From: Pseudomonas sp. ICMP 561
Lineage (GTDB): Bacteria > Pseudomonadota > Gammaproteobacteria > Pseudomonadales > Pseudomonadaceae
Assembly (NCBI RefSeq): GCF_002699985.1
Contig: NZ_LKBT01000013.1
Location: 13,447 to 77,446, forward strand
Direction of reading: 5' to 3'
Length of the DNA: 64,000 nt
In this document: in pieces, positions 1 through 8,741 of the stretch
Position numbering within the stretch: position 1 is the stretch's first letter
How the letters are laid out: each line of letters starts with the position of its first letter
Program-made: the position numbers and the translations under genes
Notes under the pieces: model-generated
Database searches by the model: none
What the model saw: the letters and a program-made list of their open reading frames with translations, nothing else
What the model was told of the DNA's origin: nothing

Positions 1-699
1 CCGGCTATCGTGCTGGGCCACGCCTTGTCATCGCTGGTTTCCGCTCAGGGTGAACTACTCGCTGAATGCCTGCGTCCGGCCCCCATGCCGGAATACGTGT
101 CGGCGCTGATCCGTGATCTGCCGGTAGGGGGCGAAAGCTTTGACCCTCAGCTCAACCCGAACTGGGGCGAACCGGGCCTGACCACGGGCGAAAAACTGTT
201 CGGCTGCAACACTCTTGAGGTCGTCGGCTTGTCGTCCGGCAGCACGGTCAAAGTGATCGGCGCGATTCCGGGGCGGGCCGAAGCGGTGTGCCAGTTGCGT
301 TTTGTCGACGGTACTGACTGGCAATCGCTGGAGAGCAACCTGCGCAAGTACCTGGATCAGCATGGCTTTGAAGATGTGCAGATCAATATCGAGGGCGGGT
401 ATGCCGCGACCCGCCTTGATCCACGTCATCCATGGGTTGGGTTTGTGCAGCAGTCGGTGAGCCGGAGTCTTGGTGAGCCGGTGAGCATTTTGCCGAACCT
501 GGGCGGGACGATTCCCAACCACTGCTTCGCTGATGTACTGGGCTTGCCGACGGTCTGGCTGCCGCACTCTTATCCATCCTGCAAACAGCACGCGCCGGAT
601 GAACATCTGCTTGAGAGTGTTGTGGAGCAAGGCCTGAAAGCCGCGACCGGGTTGTTCTGGGATCTGGGCGAAGCGCCCGCGAAGATGCTGAAGGTCTGA
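1..699 (+). CDS. M20-family metallopeptidase, C-terminal part (5' end outside window)
   Basis: The reading frame is open from the first base, so the gene begins upstream; about 232 C-terminal residues are visible. The fragment covers the lid domain and the last part of the catalytic domain of M20 zinc peptidases/deacylases (ArgE, DapE, carnosinase-like). The lid dimerisation fold gives the stretch around GGTIPNHCF, and the terminal HAPDE motif supplies a conserved metal-ligand histidine of the family. Substrate cannot be told: it could be a dipeptidase or an N-acyl amino-acid hydrolase. The gene ends 36 bases before a REP element and converges on the amino-acid ABC transporter on the other strand. 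Family assignment is firm, function is not. Confidence 0.85.
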   Translation, partial: PAIVLGHALSSLVSAQGELLAECLRPAPMPEYVSALIRDLPVGGESFDPQLNPNWGEPGLTTGEKLFGCNTLEVVGLSSGSTVKVIGAIPGRAEAVCQLRFVDGTDWQSLESNLRKYLDQHGFEDVQINIEGGYAATRLDPRHPWVGFVQQSVSRSLGEPVSILPNLGGTIPNHCFADVLGLPTVWLPHSYPSCKQHAPDEHLLESVVEQGLKAATGLFWDLGEAPAKMLKV

Positions 700-734
700 C
701 AGACACTCTTTATTTGCACGGGTGCACCAATCCT

Positions 735-822
735 TGTGGGAGCCGGGCTTGCCCGCGATACAGGCGACGCTGTTCTGTCGTTGACTGCGTCAGCCTTATC
801 GCGGGCAAGCCCAGCTCCCACA
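735..822. repeat. REP inverted pair (REPIN), GCTTGCCCGCGAT class
   Basis: Two inverted copies of a Pseudomonas REP: GTGGGAGCCGGGCTTGCCCGCGATA and its near-complement ending in AGCTCCCACA, separated by about 38 bases. It lies between convergent genes, where it may form a large hairpin and limit read-through. Confidence 0.85.
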
Positions 823-834
823 GAGGGTAGTGTA

Positions 835-2346
835 TTAGCGATCCAGCCCCATAAACTGCATCACCCGTTCCCCAGCCTGACCCGCACGAATGGTCTGCGG
901 TCCAGCATCGGCCTGGACCACGCCGTTTTCCATGAAAATCACCCGGTCTGAAATGGACATGGCGAAGTCCATTTCGTGGGTGACGATCAGCATGGTCATG
1001 CCTTCCTTCGCCAGGTCGCTGATGACCTTCAGCACATCTCCTACCAGTTCCGGGTCCAGCGCAGAGGTGGGTTCGTCGAACAGCATGATCTGCGGGTCCA
1101 TTGCCAGGGCGCGGGCGATGGCGACGCGTTGCTGCTGCCCGCCGGACAACTGATGCGGATACTTGTGTGCGTGGGCCAGCAGGCCAACCTTGTCCAGCAG
1201 TGCGTAGGCGCGTTGCTCGCTGATCACCCGATCCCGGTCGTGATAACGCGGGGCGAGGGTGACGTTGTCGAGGATCGTCCGGTGCGGGAACAGGTTGAAG
1301 TTCTGGAACACCATCCCGATGCGCTGCACCCCGCGACGGATCTGCGGATTGTTCGGCTTGTCACCTGCGTGAATGAAGCTCTCGCCGAACAGAATGATCT
1401 CGCCGTCATCAATGCTTTCCAAGCCGTTGACGGTACGAATCAACGAGGTCTTGCCTGAGCCAGACGGACCGATGATAGAGATTACCTGACCCACAGCTAC
1501 GTCCAGATTGATGCCCTTGAGCACTTCGTGTTTGCCGTAACTTTTATGAATCGTGTGCAGTTGCAGCGCTGGCGCAAGACCGTTTTCAGCGGGGGCGGCC
1601 GCTTTCGAGACGGTGGCCGGAAGGCTGGCCCGTAATTGCTGCACGCTGGCGTCATCCAGGGTTTGCGGCTTGCGATTGTTCAGTTCCAGGTGCTGTTGGA
1701 GCCAGTGGAACAGCCAGCCAAACACGGTGACGATCATCACGTAATACACTGCCACGGCCGACAGGGTTTCCATGACCAGAAAGTTTTGCGCGTACAGGCG
1801 TTGGCCCACGGTCAGCAGTTCAGTCAGGGAAATGACCGAGATGATCGAGGTCAGTTTGACCACGGTGATGTATTCGTTGATCAGCGTTGGCAGCGAGATA
1901 CGAAACGCCTGCGGGATCACGATCAGCCGCTGCATGCCCAGGACGCCAATACCCAGCGCACGCCCGGCTTCTTTCTGACCCTTGGCCACGGAAATCAGCC
2001 CGCCGCGATGGATCTCGGCCATGTACGCCGCTTCCGTGACCACCAGCGCAAACAGGCCTGAATAGAACGGATCGGAGAACAGGTCGCGGGTGAATGGCAG
2101 CATCTGCGGCAGGTTGTAGATGAACACCACCAGCACCAACAGCGGGACGCTGCGGAAGAACCAGATATAAATCGACGCTGGAATACGGACCCAGCGCGAA
2201 GCCGACAGCTTGGCCGAAGCCAGCAGAAACCCCAGCAGCATGCCGATGAACCAGCCCAGGGCACTGAGCTGGATGACGGTGATGCAGGACTTCCAGAAGT
2301 CCACCATCGAAAACAGAGAAAAAAAGTAAGCCCATTCGAATTGCAT
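835..2346 (-). CDS. Amino-acid ABC transporter, permease fused to ATPase
   Basis: A 503-residue fusion for polar amino-acid uptake. Residues about 10-220 are a HisM/GlnP-type inner-membrane permease with several hydrophobic helices. After a linker (about 225-260) follows a GlnQ-type ATPase with Walker A GPSGSGKT, signature LSGGQQQR and Walker [13 protein letters not shown]. Most bacteria encode these as separate proteins. I place the start at the ATG at 2346, which has GAGG five bases upstream; a GTG two codons earlier is the alternative. The binding protein gene lies upstream on the same strand, across a REP. The cargo is unknown; amino acid or opine is the family expectation. Confidence 0.9.
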   Translation of the reverse strand: MQFEWAYFFSLFSMVDFWKSCITVIQLSALGWFIGMLLGFLLASAKLSASRWVRIPASIYIWFFRSVPLLVLVVFIYNLPQMLPFTRDLFSDPFYSGLFALVVTEAAYMAEIHRGGLISVAKGQKEAGRALGIGVLGMQRLIVIPQAFRISLPTLINEYITVVKLTSIISVISLTELLTVGQRLYAQNFLVMETLSAVAVYYVMIVTVFGWLFHWLQQHLELNNRKPQTLDDASVQQLRASLPATVSKAAAPAENGLAPALQLHTIHKSYGKHEVLKGINLDVAVGQVISIIGPSGSGKTSLIRTVNGLESIDDGEIILFGESFIHAGDKPNNPQIRRGVQRIGMVFQNFNLFPHRTILDNVTLAPRYHDRDRVISEQRAYALLDKVGLLAHAHKYPHQLSGGQQQRVAIARALAMDPQIMLFDEPTSALDPELVGDVLKVISDLAKEGMTMLIVTHEMDFAMSISDRVIFMENGVVQADAGPQTIRAGQAGERVMQFMGLDR

Positions 2347-2376
2347 GTACACCTCAAGGTCAGCCGCACAGCAACC

Positions 2377-2464
2377 TGTAGGAGCGCGCTTGCCCGCGAT
2401 TGGGTCTACAGGTCGACTGAGTTATCGACTCGACTGACGCTATCGCGGGCAAACGCGCTCCTAC
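2377..2464. repeat. REP inverted pair between binding-protein and permease-ATPase genes
   Basis: Copies of GTAGGAGCGCGCTTGCCCGCGAT and its inverse ending GCGCTCCTAC. It lies inside a presumed operon, downstream of the binding-protein gene, a position where REP hairpins often protect the upstream mRNA and raise binding-protein yield (inference). Confidence 0.85.
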
Positions 2465-2490
2465 CGATTGGGGGCGTTTAATGCTGTGAA

Positions 2491-3294
2491 TCAGTTACTC
2501 GGCGCTTCCAGGTTGTATTTCTTCAGCAACGCATCGTATTCGCCGGATTTCTTGGTCTCGTCGAAGGCCTTGAGCAGCGCTTGATACAGCTCCTCGTTGC
2601 CCTTCTTCACGTAAATGCCAAGGGTCTGCTGATAGATCGAATGCTCAGTGCTGACCACCACGCGGCCTTTGGTGCGTTCGGCGATCATGCCGGCCGCGCC
2701 GTCGATTTCGACTTGTGCCTGAACGTTGCCCGACAGCAGCGCCTGAGTCACTTCAGGGGCTGATGGGAATTCGCTGACCGAGATCGCGCCTTTGTTGTTC
2801 GGCACACAGTAATCCACCGACAGCTTGTTGAACTGGGCAACCCAGGTCGTGCCTTTTTCCAGGCCGACTTTCAGGCCGCAGAGGTCTTCCGGCACCTTGG
2901 GTTTGATCTTGCTGTCCTTGAGCACCATGATCGCTGCGCCGGTTTTGGCGTAGGCAATGGTTTGTGCCTGGGTCTGACGCTCCGGCGTGATGTACATGCC
3001 CGAGATGATCGCGTCGTAGTGACCCGAGTTCAGGCTGAGGATCAGGCTGGAGAACTTGGTGTCGACGAAGTCCGCCTTGAGGTTCATGTGCTTGGCGAGC
3101 ATGTGCGCCAGTTCGGGATCTGAACCGACGACATTTTTCTTCTCGTCATAGGATTCGAACGGTGGATAAGTGATCTCCATCCCCACTTTGAACACGCCCG
3201 GTGTCACGGTAGTGGCGGCGTGTGCCAGCGTCGCGCCAAACACGGCGGCGGCAAGCACGGTCAAGCGGACAGCAATGTTCTTTTTATTGCGCAT
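2491..3294 (-). CDS. Periplasmic amino-acid-binding protein of ABC transporter
   Basis: A 267-residue family 3 solute-binding protein. The N-terminus MRNKKNIAVRLTVLAAAVFG is a Sec signal peptide with likely cleavage after AHA. The mature start GVFKVGMEITYPPFE and the GSDPELAHML segment are characteristic of the polar amino-acid-binding family. I chose the ATG at 3294 because GGAG lies nine bases upstream; an in-frame TTG five codons earlier has no such support. It sits between the oxygenase gene upstream and the fused permease-ATPase downstream, all on the minus strand, so it should deliver ligand to that transporter. Confidence 0.9.
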   Translation of the reverse strand: MRNKKNIAVRLTVLAAAVFGATLAHAATTVTPGVFKVGMEITYPPFESYDEKKNVVGSDPELAHMLAKHMNLKADFVDTKFSSLILSLNSGHYDAIISGMYITPERQTQAQTIAYAKTGAAIMVLKDSKIKPKVPEDLCGLKVGLEKGTTWVAQFNKLSVDYCVPNNKGAISVSEFPSAPEVTQALLSGNVQAQVEIDGAAGMIAERTKGRVVVSTEHSIYQQTLGIYVKKGNEELYQALLKAFDETKKSGEYDALLKKYNLEAPSN

Positions 3295-3361
3295 CGTCGA
3301 GGACTCCAAAGTAGAGAAAGGTAAGCACGGTAGAGTTGGGAAAAGGGTTTAGCCGGGCAAT

Positions 3362-4417
3362 TCAGAGCGGTTCTGAAGCCTGGTTTTTCAAGTGGCCAAA
3401 GCTCGAAGGCTTGCGGGCTTTTTCATAAAGCTTCAATTCGCCGTTCTCCACTTTTCTGCGCAGGTACTGATAGGTTTGCAGTGCCTGGCCGAACATGTGT
3501 TCGCCGATGGTGATCTCCTCGTAATCCTGTGCGCCTGCCTTGGCGAACTGCGGCAACGGTTTGATTTGCGTATGAAAATCGCAGGCGTAGAACAGTGGAA
3601 ATGAATAGCGTTCTTCGCTGACGGTTCTGACCCGATGGGCCGTTGCAACGAACGTACCAGCGGTCATTACCTCCAGCATGTCGCCGATATTGACGACGAA
3701 CGCGTCTTCTACAGGCGGCGCGTCGATCCATTCACCCAGATCGTTCATCACTTCCAGGCCCGGCTTGTCGGCCAGCAAGATCGTGAAGCACTCGTAATCG
3801 GTGTGTGCACCAATACCGGGCGCGTCCTGTGCGGCGTCGTCGAAGGGGTAGTGGATCAGGCGCAGCTTGGAAGGCGGTCGAGTGACCATCGCGTCGAAGT
3901 AACCCTCTTCCAGACCGAGCGCCAACGCGAAGCCATCGAACAGCCGACGACCCAGGGCGAATACAGCCGCGTAATAGGCTTGCACCGCAGGCTTGAAGCC
4001 CGGCAGGTCCGGCCATTCGTTGGCGCCGATCAGGGGAGTTTTGGCGATCACCAGCGGGTCTTCATCACCCACTTCAAAGCCGATATCGAAGGCTTCTTTG
4101 TGGTCCGGCTTGCCTTTGGCATACACCTCCTCACCTTCCGGCACGAAGCCTTTATGGCTGCGCGACGTGCCGATGTAATGCTGCATCTTGTAATCCAGCG
4201 ACTGGGCAAAAAGATCCTTGGCGGCCTGACGCAGTCCATCGATCAACGTGAGATCAATGCCGTGATTCTTTATGTACAGAAAGCCGACTTCCCGCGCCGC
4301 TTTGCCGAGGTCTTCGGCCACCGCCTGGCGTTGGGCAATATCGGTGCTGAACAGCCCGGCGATATCCACAACCGGGATGCTGTTGAAGTTGGCGATGGCT
4401 TGAGAGTGATCCGGCAT
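3362..4417 (-). CDS. Isopenicillin-N-synthase-like 2-oxoglutarate/Fe(II) oxygenase
   Basis: A 351-residue cytoplasmic non-heme iron oxygenase. The N-terminal DIOX_N region begins with [10 protein letters not shown]. The C-terminal jelly roll carries the iron ligands HTD (in [10 protein letters not shown]) and a distal His (in VATAHRVR), followed by RYSFPLF, which gives the R-x-S cosubstrate-binding pair. All key residues are present, so it should be active. Pseudomonas enzymes of this family act on small acids, amino acids or (as EFE) 2-oxoglutarate and arginine; nothing here fixes the substrate. I prefer the ATG at 4417, with GGAG nine bases upstream, over the ATG at 4432 that overlaps the preceding stop codon (TAATG). 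Confidence 0.85.
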   Translation of the reverse strand: MPDHSQAIANFNSIPVVDIAGLFSTDIAQRQAVAEDLGKAAREVGFLYIKNHGIDLTLIDGLRQAAKDLFAQSLDYKMQHYIGTSRSHKGFVPEGEEVYAKGKPDHKEAFDIGFEVGDEDPLVIAKTPLIGANEWPDLPGFKPAVQAYYAAVFALGRRLFDGFALALGLEEGYFDAMVTRPPSKLRLIHYPFDDAAQDAPGIGAHTDYECFTILLADKPGLEVMNDLGEWIDAPPVEDAFVVNIGDMLEVMTAGTFVATAHRVRTVSEERYSFPLFYACDFHTQIKPLPQFAKAGAQDYEEITIGEHMFGQALQTYQYLRRKVENGELKLYEKARKPSSFGHLKNQASEPL

Positions 4418-4431
4418 GACAACAGGCTCCA

Positions 4432-5283
4432 TTAGCGGTAGGTGGATTGGGAGACGCGCTGGAAGTGTTCGCGTTCGGTCTTACCCATCCAGGTGTTCAG
4501 CGACCACAAATCGGCCACCGGCACATTGGTGAAGGGCAGGTGATGCAGGTAGCCATCGGCGCCGAACTCTGGCGTCAGCGTAGTGACTTGATAGCCGCGC
4601 TCCTGTTGCGAGCGCCAGATCGCTTCCCAGTGTTGCTGATGGAAGGCCAATTCCTTTGCGTATTCCGGTGCGGCAGGATGCGGGACTTGCGGGCCCTGGT
4701 CGTAACCAACCCGGGCCTGAATGTGATGGACGCGTTCAACGAAAGCGCTCAGGTCGTCTTCCGGATCGTTGAGCAGACGCTCGCAGGTCACGATCCAGTG
4801 GCTGATGTCGCTGGTGAAACGCAGGTCCGGCAATTGCCGAATCAGTTCAAGGGTCACCCACGGATTGAACAACGAGCGCGAGCGATGAGTTTCGAAAGTG
4901 CATAACTGACCGTGCTTGCGCGCCAGTTCCAGAGCCTGACCGAAGAACTCCACTTGTTGTGCTAATTGCCAACGATCGTTCCCCGCCAGTACGTTCACGA
5001 AGCGCGGCGACAGCTCACTGGCCCAGCCCAGTTTCTTGTCCAGGTCAGTAAGGTGTTCGGCGACTGTCGCTGATTGTTCTGGCAGCACATCGTAAGCGGT
5101 GAAGACGGTGCTGATATAGCCCACCTGATTGGCCCGCAAGAACGCCGCGAACTCGGCCCGCTCCGCAGCGCTCAGTGGCAGGCGTGCTTCCATTCCGTCG
5201 AACCCGGCTTCGAGTAGTTCTTCCAGAGCCTGGGTTTTGCTCGCGGTGTAGCCCCAGAGGGTGCGGAATATTTCCAGCTTCAT
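4432..5283 (-). CDS. Sugar-phosphate isomerase/epimerase-like TIM-barrel protein
   Basis: A 283-residue xylose-isomerase-like TIM barrel (AP endonuclase 2 superfamily). The start [10 protein letters not shown] and the repeated beta-strand ends fit the fold. Candidate metal ligands are the Glu in CTFETHRSR, the Asp in TSDISHW, the His in VHHIQARV and the Glu in TPEFGADG. It appears to be the first gene of a minus-strand operon: its stop is 14 bases from the preferred oxygenase start. Pairing with an Fe(II) oxygenase and an amino-acid importer suggests catabolism of a small imported compound, but the reaction is not known to me. A role in sugar isomerisation is only the family label. Confidence 0.8.
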   Translation of the reverse strand: MKLEIFRTLWGYTASKTQALEELLEAGFDGMEARLPLSAAERAEFAAFLRANQVGYISTVFTAYDVLPEQSATVAEHLTDLDKKLGWASELSPRFVNVLAGNDRWQLAQQVEFFGQALELARKHGQLCTFETHRSRSLFNPWVTLELIRQLPDLRFTSDISHWIVTCERLLNDPEDDLSAFVERVHHIQARVGYDQGPQVPHPAAPEYAKELAFHQQHWEAIWRSQQERGYQVTTLTPEFGADGYLHHLPFTNVPVADLWSLNTWMGKTEREHFQRVSQSTYR

Positions 5284-5418
5284 CGATCAACCTCAAAAGA
5301 TTACTCAAGCAAGTGACGCGGCCTGATCTTAGGTGGGCGTGATGAGCGAGAAGAATAGGAAAGCTCAAATCGATAGTTCAGAGATTTGTGAAGTAATGAG
5401 TGCCTGGCGCATATCCAT

Positions 5419-5448
5419 TGTGGGAGCAGAGCTTGCTCGCGATGCAGG
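5419..5448 (+). repeat. Single REP copy
   Basis: One half-element, TGTGGGAGCAGAGCTTGCTCG followed by CGATGCAGG, without an adjacent inverted partner of the same spacing. Confidence 0.7.
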
Positions 5449-5488
5449 CAACGCGTTGTTTCAGCCGGACCGCGTCAAACTCGGCCCC

Positions 5489-5579
5489 ATGTGGGAGCGG
5501 TGCTTGCCCGCGATAAGGGCGACGCGGTCTGAAGCATAAATCGCGGTGTTCTTATCGCGGACAAGCACCGCTCCCACAT
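5489..5579. repeat. REP inverted pair
   Basis: Inverted copies of GTGGGAGCGGTGCTTGCCCG / CGGACAAGCACCGCTCCCAC, with GCGATAAG next to the inner ends, about 35 bases apart. Confidence 0.85.
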
Positions 5580-5620
5580 AAAGATCGCATCCATTCAGTC
5601 GTTCATGTTTTGTTTGATAA

Positions 5621-5705
5621 AAGTCGAGCTTGCTCGCGAAGATCGATAATGTGGTAGATCTGACATACCGAGTCGACTGCTTCGCGAGCAAGCTCGGCTC
5701 CTACA
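5621..5705. repeat. REP inverted pair, TCGAGCTTGCTCGCGA class
   Basis: Left copy GTCGAGCTTGCTCGCGAAG and right copy CTTCGCGAGCAAGCTCGGC followed by TCCTACAGG. The left arm lacks the usual leading TGTAGGAG, so it is a degraded partner. Confidence 0.75.
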
Positions 5706-6073
5706 GGGGATCGCATTCAGGCCGGTTATCCTGAAATGCATGGAATCAGGCACGAACCCCGGAGTTCTAGGCATTCCGTCCCGTGCCAGCACACGCGTAC
5801 TATCCGCGCACGACCGTATTGCTGACGATCCTCGTCAAGGTATTGCGCAAGTCACGCCGTAGAGCGGCTGCCGTACCTGCTGTCTTTCTTTATTTTGTTT
5901 CTGCCAGCCGGATTAAATCCTCCGGAGTTTTCATAGGCGCGCTACTTTTAAATCACCTGGCAACGATCCGGGTGATCACAGAACTATAACGAACCGAACC
6001 GAAACCGCTGTGGACCAGCGTCGCCGAGGCGATGCATCAGCGGTTAACCGTGATGAATGCCAGAGGTTTTACG

Positions 6074-6526
6074 ATGCAAACACTACTGATCAATGGTCAG
6101 CAGCATGAGCTGGATGTCGCTGAAGACATGCCTTTGCTCTGGGTCCTGCGCGACGTGCTGGGCCTGACAGGCACTAAATATGGCTGCGGTATTGCCCAGT
6201 GCGGCGTGTGCACGGTGCATCTCGATGGCCAGGCGGTGCGCTCTTGCGTGTTGCCGGTCAGTGCTGTGGGTGGGCGCAAAGTGACCACCATTGAAGCCGT
6301 CGGCGAATTGCCGGTTGGTCAGGAAGTGCAAAAAGCCTGGCTCGCGCACGAAGTCGTGCAATGCGGTTACTGCCAGCCGGGGCAGATCATGTCTGCCGTG
6401 GCGCTGCTGCAGGCGCATCCGGATGCCAACGATGAACAGATCACCGAGGCCATGGCCGGGAATCTGTGCCGTTGCGCGACCTATACGCGGATTCGTGCCG
6501 CCATCAAAAGCGTCAGTCAGGCCTGA
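6074..6526 (+). CDS. 2Fe-2S subunit of periplasmic molybdenum hydroxylase (IorA-like)
   Basis: A 150-residue electron-transfer subunit with two [2Fe-2S] clusters. The N-terminal plant-type ferredoxin cluster uses C38, C43, C46 and C58 (CGIAQCGVC). The C-terminal cluster uses CGYC at 97-100 and CRC at 132-134. This is the arrangement of xanthine oxidase-family small subunits, closest in type to isoquinoline 1-oxidoreductase alpha. There is no signal peptide; it is probably carried across the membrane with the Tat-targeted large subunit encoded 11 bases downstream. I chose the ATG at 6074, with AGAGG about eight bases upstream; a TTG-type extension to 6032 is less likely. Confidence 0.9.
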   Translation: MQTLLINGQQHELDVAEDMPLLWVLRDVLGLTGTKYGCGIAQCGVCTVHLDGQAVRSCVLPVSAVGGRKVTTIEAVGELPVGQEVQKAWLAHEVVQCGYCQPGQIMSAVALLQAHPDANDEQITEAMAGNLCRCATYTRIRAAIKSVSQA

Positions 6527-6537
6527 AGGAAGACACC

Positions 6538-8730
6538 ATGTCAGAAGTAAAAGGATCTGCTGCGACGGTGTCACGTCGTGGGCTGCTCAAGGGTGGAGCG
6601 CTTTCGCTGGGTGGGCTGGTGATCAGCACCTGGCTGCCGCCGATGGCCACACGCAGCATGGCGGCCGAAGCGGTCAGCGCTGCTCGTCTGGGTGACAAGG
6701 CTTCTCCGGGTTTTGGTGCCTTTGTGCGCGTAGCCCTCGACGGTCAGGTCACCGTGATCTCGCCAAAAATCGAAATGGGTCAGGGCGTGCAGACCGGTAT
6801 CGCGATGATGGTCGCTGAAGAGCTGGAAGTCCCGCTCAGCTCGGTGAGGATCGAAGAGTCGCCGCCCGACGCAGCGCTGTATACCGACAACATTCTGCAG
6901 TTCCAGGCCACCGGCGGTTCCTCATCGACCCGCTACACCTGGGAGCCATTGCGCAAAGCCGGGGCAACCGCACGGGTTCTGCTGATCGAAGCCGCCGCCG
7001 TTCGATGGAACGTGGCGCCAAGCCTGTGCCGTGCCGAAAACGGTCACGTGCTGGGGCCTAACGGCAAGACGCTGGCCTATGGCGAACTGGTAGAAGCCGC
7101 CGCTGCGCTCCCGGTTCCCAAGGACGTCCCGCTCAAGGCTATCGCCGACTTCAAATTGCTGGGCACTTCCGCTCAACGTCTGGACACGCCGCACAAGGTC
7201 AACGGTTCGGCGCAGTTCACCATCGACGTAAAAATCCCCGACATGCTGATCGCTTCGTCGCTCACCTGTCCGGTCCATGGCGGCAAGCTGCGCAGCGTGA
7301 AAGACGAGGCAGCACGCAAAGTCCCCGGCGTGCGCGATGTGGTCCGCCTGGAGAATGCTGTCGCCGTTACTGCGACTAATTTCTGGTCCTGCCAGCAAGC
7401 GCTGAAGGCGCTGGAAATCGAATGGGACCTCGGTCCACATGCGTCGATTGATTCCGCACAACTGGACAAAGAACTGCTGGACGCCAGTTCCAAAGACGGC
7501 GTGTTCGCCAAGCAGACCGGTGATATCGGTGCGGCGCTGAAGAACGCTTCAAGCCAGTTCGAAGCCGTGTACCAGCAGCCATTCCTGTCTCACTCGCCGC
7601 TGGAACCCATGACCTGTGTTGCTCATGTGCGTCCGGACATGTGCGAGCTATGGGTCGGTTGCCAGGCCCCTGGCTTTGCGCAAATGGGCGCGGCCAAGGT
7701 CGCCGGTATGCCTGTGGATAAAGTAGTTATCCACAACCAGCTCATCGGCGGCGGCTTTGGCCGGCGTCTGGAGTCTGACTTCATCTTCCAGGCCGTGGAC
7801 ATCGCCCGCCAGCTCAGCTACCCGATCAAGCTGATCTGGAGCCGTGAAGAGGACATGACCCACGATAAATACCGCCCGCATTACGTGGATCGCATGAATG
7901 CGGCATTGGGTAAAGATGGCAAACCGGTTGGCTGGGAGCATCGAATTGCAGGCGCTTCAGTCATGGCTGCCTACGTTGGCAAGCTGCCAGAAAGCGGCGT
8001 TGATGCTGATGCCGTGGAAGTCGCCATCGATCCGGTCTACAAACTGGACAACCTGCAAGTGCGTTACATCCGCCAGGACCCGGAGGTTATTCCGGTTTCC
8101 TGGTGGCGTGGCGTGGGTCCGTTGCGCAGCACCTACGCCGTCGAAAGCTTCATCGACGAGCTGGCGCACAACGCCAAGGTTGATCCGGTTGAATACCGCT
8201 TGAGCCTGATGCAGGAGCAACCCCGCGCTCAGGCAGTACTGAAGAAAGCTGCAGAAATCGCCGACTGGAAAACCCCTCTGCCCGCCGGTCACGGTCGAGG
8301 CGTAGCGGTCAGTGCCGTGTTTGGCAGCTTTGTGGCGACCATCGTCGAGCTGGAAGTGCAGGCTAACAAAGGGATGCGCATCAAGCGTCTGATCACGGTG
8401 GTGGATTGCGGCTTTGCCACCAACCCACGGTCTGTCGAATCGCAAATGGAGGGCGGCACGCTCTTCGGCCTGTCGGCTGCGCTGTTCAACGAAATCCTCA
8501 TCGAAAAAGGCCAGGTGGTGCAGACCAACTTCCACGCCTATCGGCAGATCCGCATGAGTGATGCTCCGCCCGTGGAAGTGCATGTGATCAAGAGTGAAGA
8601 AAGCCCCGGTGGTGTCGGTGAGACCGGCGCAGTGCCTGCTGCTGCAGCGCTGGTCAACGCCGTGTTCGCCGCGTCGAAAGTACGCGAGCGTCGTCTGCCA
8701 CTGAGCCGTTCCGGCTATTTCACTCTTTGA
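6538..8730 (+). CDS. Molybdopterin-binding large subunit of aldehyde/N-heterocycle dehydrogenase (IorB-like)
   Basis: A 730-residue catalytic subunit of the xanthine dehydrogenase/aldehyde oxidase superfamily. The N-terminus has a twin-arginine signal (SRRGLLKGG, Arg13-Arg14, then a hydrophobic stretch), so the enzyme is exported folded with its cofactor. Molybdenum-cofactor motifs include EMGQGVQTG, GGGFGRRLES and, near the C-terminus, GGVGETG with the catalytic Glu. It is translated from the ATG at 6538 with GGAAG just upstream. With the 2Fe-2S subunit and the tri-heme cytochrome downstream it matches the three-subunit layout of acetic-acid-bacterium aldehyde dehydrogenases and of isoquinoline oxidoreductase. 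An aldehyde is the likelier substrate (inference). Confidence 0.9.
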   Translation: MSEVKGSAATVSRRGLLKGGALSLGGLVISTWLPPMATRSMAAEAVSAARLGDKASPGFGAFVRVALDGQVTVISPKIEMGQGVQTGIAMMVAEELEVPLSSVRIEESPPDAALYTDNILQFQATGGSSSTRYTWEPLRKAGATARVLLIEAAAVRWNVAPSLCRAENGHVLGPNGKTLAYGELVEAAAALPVPKDVPLKAIADFKLLGTSAQRLDTPHKVNGSAQFTIDVKIPDMLIASSLTCPVHGGKLRSVKDEAARKVPGVRDVVRLENAVAVTATNFWSCQQALKALEIEWDLGPHASIDSAQLDKELLDASSKDGVFAKQTGDIGAALKNASSQFEAVYQQPFLSHSPLEPMTCVAHVRPDMCELWVGCQAPGFAQMGAAKVAGMPVDKVVIHNQLIGGGFGRRLESDFIFQAVDIARQLSYPIKLIWSREEDMTHDKYRPHYVDRMNAALGKDGKPVGWEHRIAGASVMAAYVGKLPESGVDADAVEVAIDPVYKLDNLQVRYIRQDPEVIPVSWWRGVGPLRSTYAVESFIDELAHNAKVDPVEYRLSLMQEQPRAQAVLKKAAEIADWKTPLPAGHGRGVAVSAVFGSFVATIVELEVQANKGMRIKRLITVVDCGFATNPRSVESQMEGGTLFGLSAALFNEILIEKGQVVQTNFHAYRQIRMSDAPPVEVHVIKSEESPGGVGETGAVPAAAALVNAVFAASKVRERRLPLSRSGYFTL

Positions 8731-8741
8731 GGAGCGCTGTT

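Larger units (their letters stand above)
5284..6073. other. 790-base intergenic region rich in REP elements
   Basis: Divergent region between the TIM-barrel gene (minus) and the molybdenum hydroxylase operon (plus). It must hold the promoters of both. One single and two paired REP sequences occupy 5419-5705. The part from about 5710 to 6073 has no repeat I recognise and no convincing gene; a 68-codon open frame at 5783-5989 lacks recognisable features. I could not settle on a promoter. Confidence 0.6.

Noticed and set aside
5783..5989. 68-codon open frame between REP elements and the 2Fe-2S subunit gene
   Set aside because: No ribosome site or recognisable sequence; hydrophobic stretch is not enough to call a gene.
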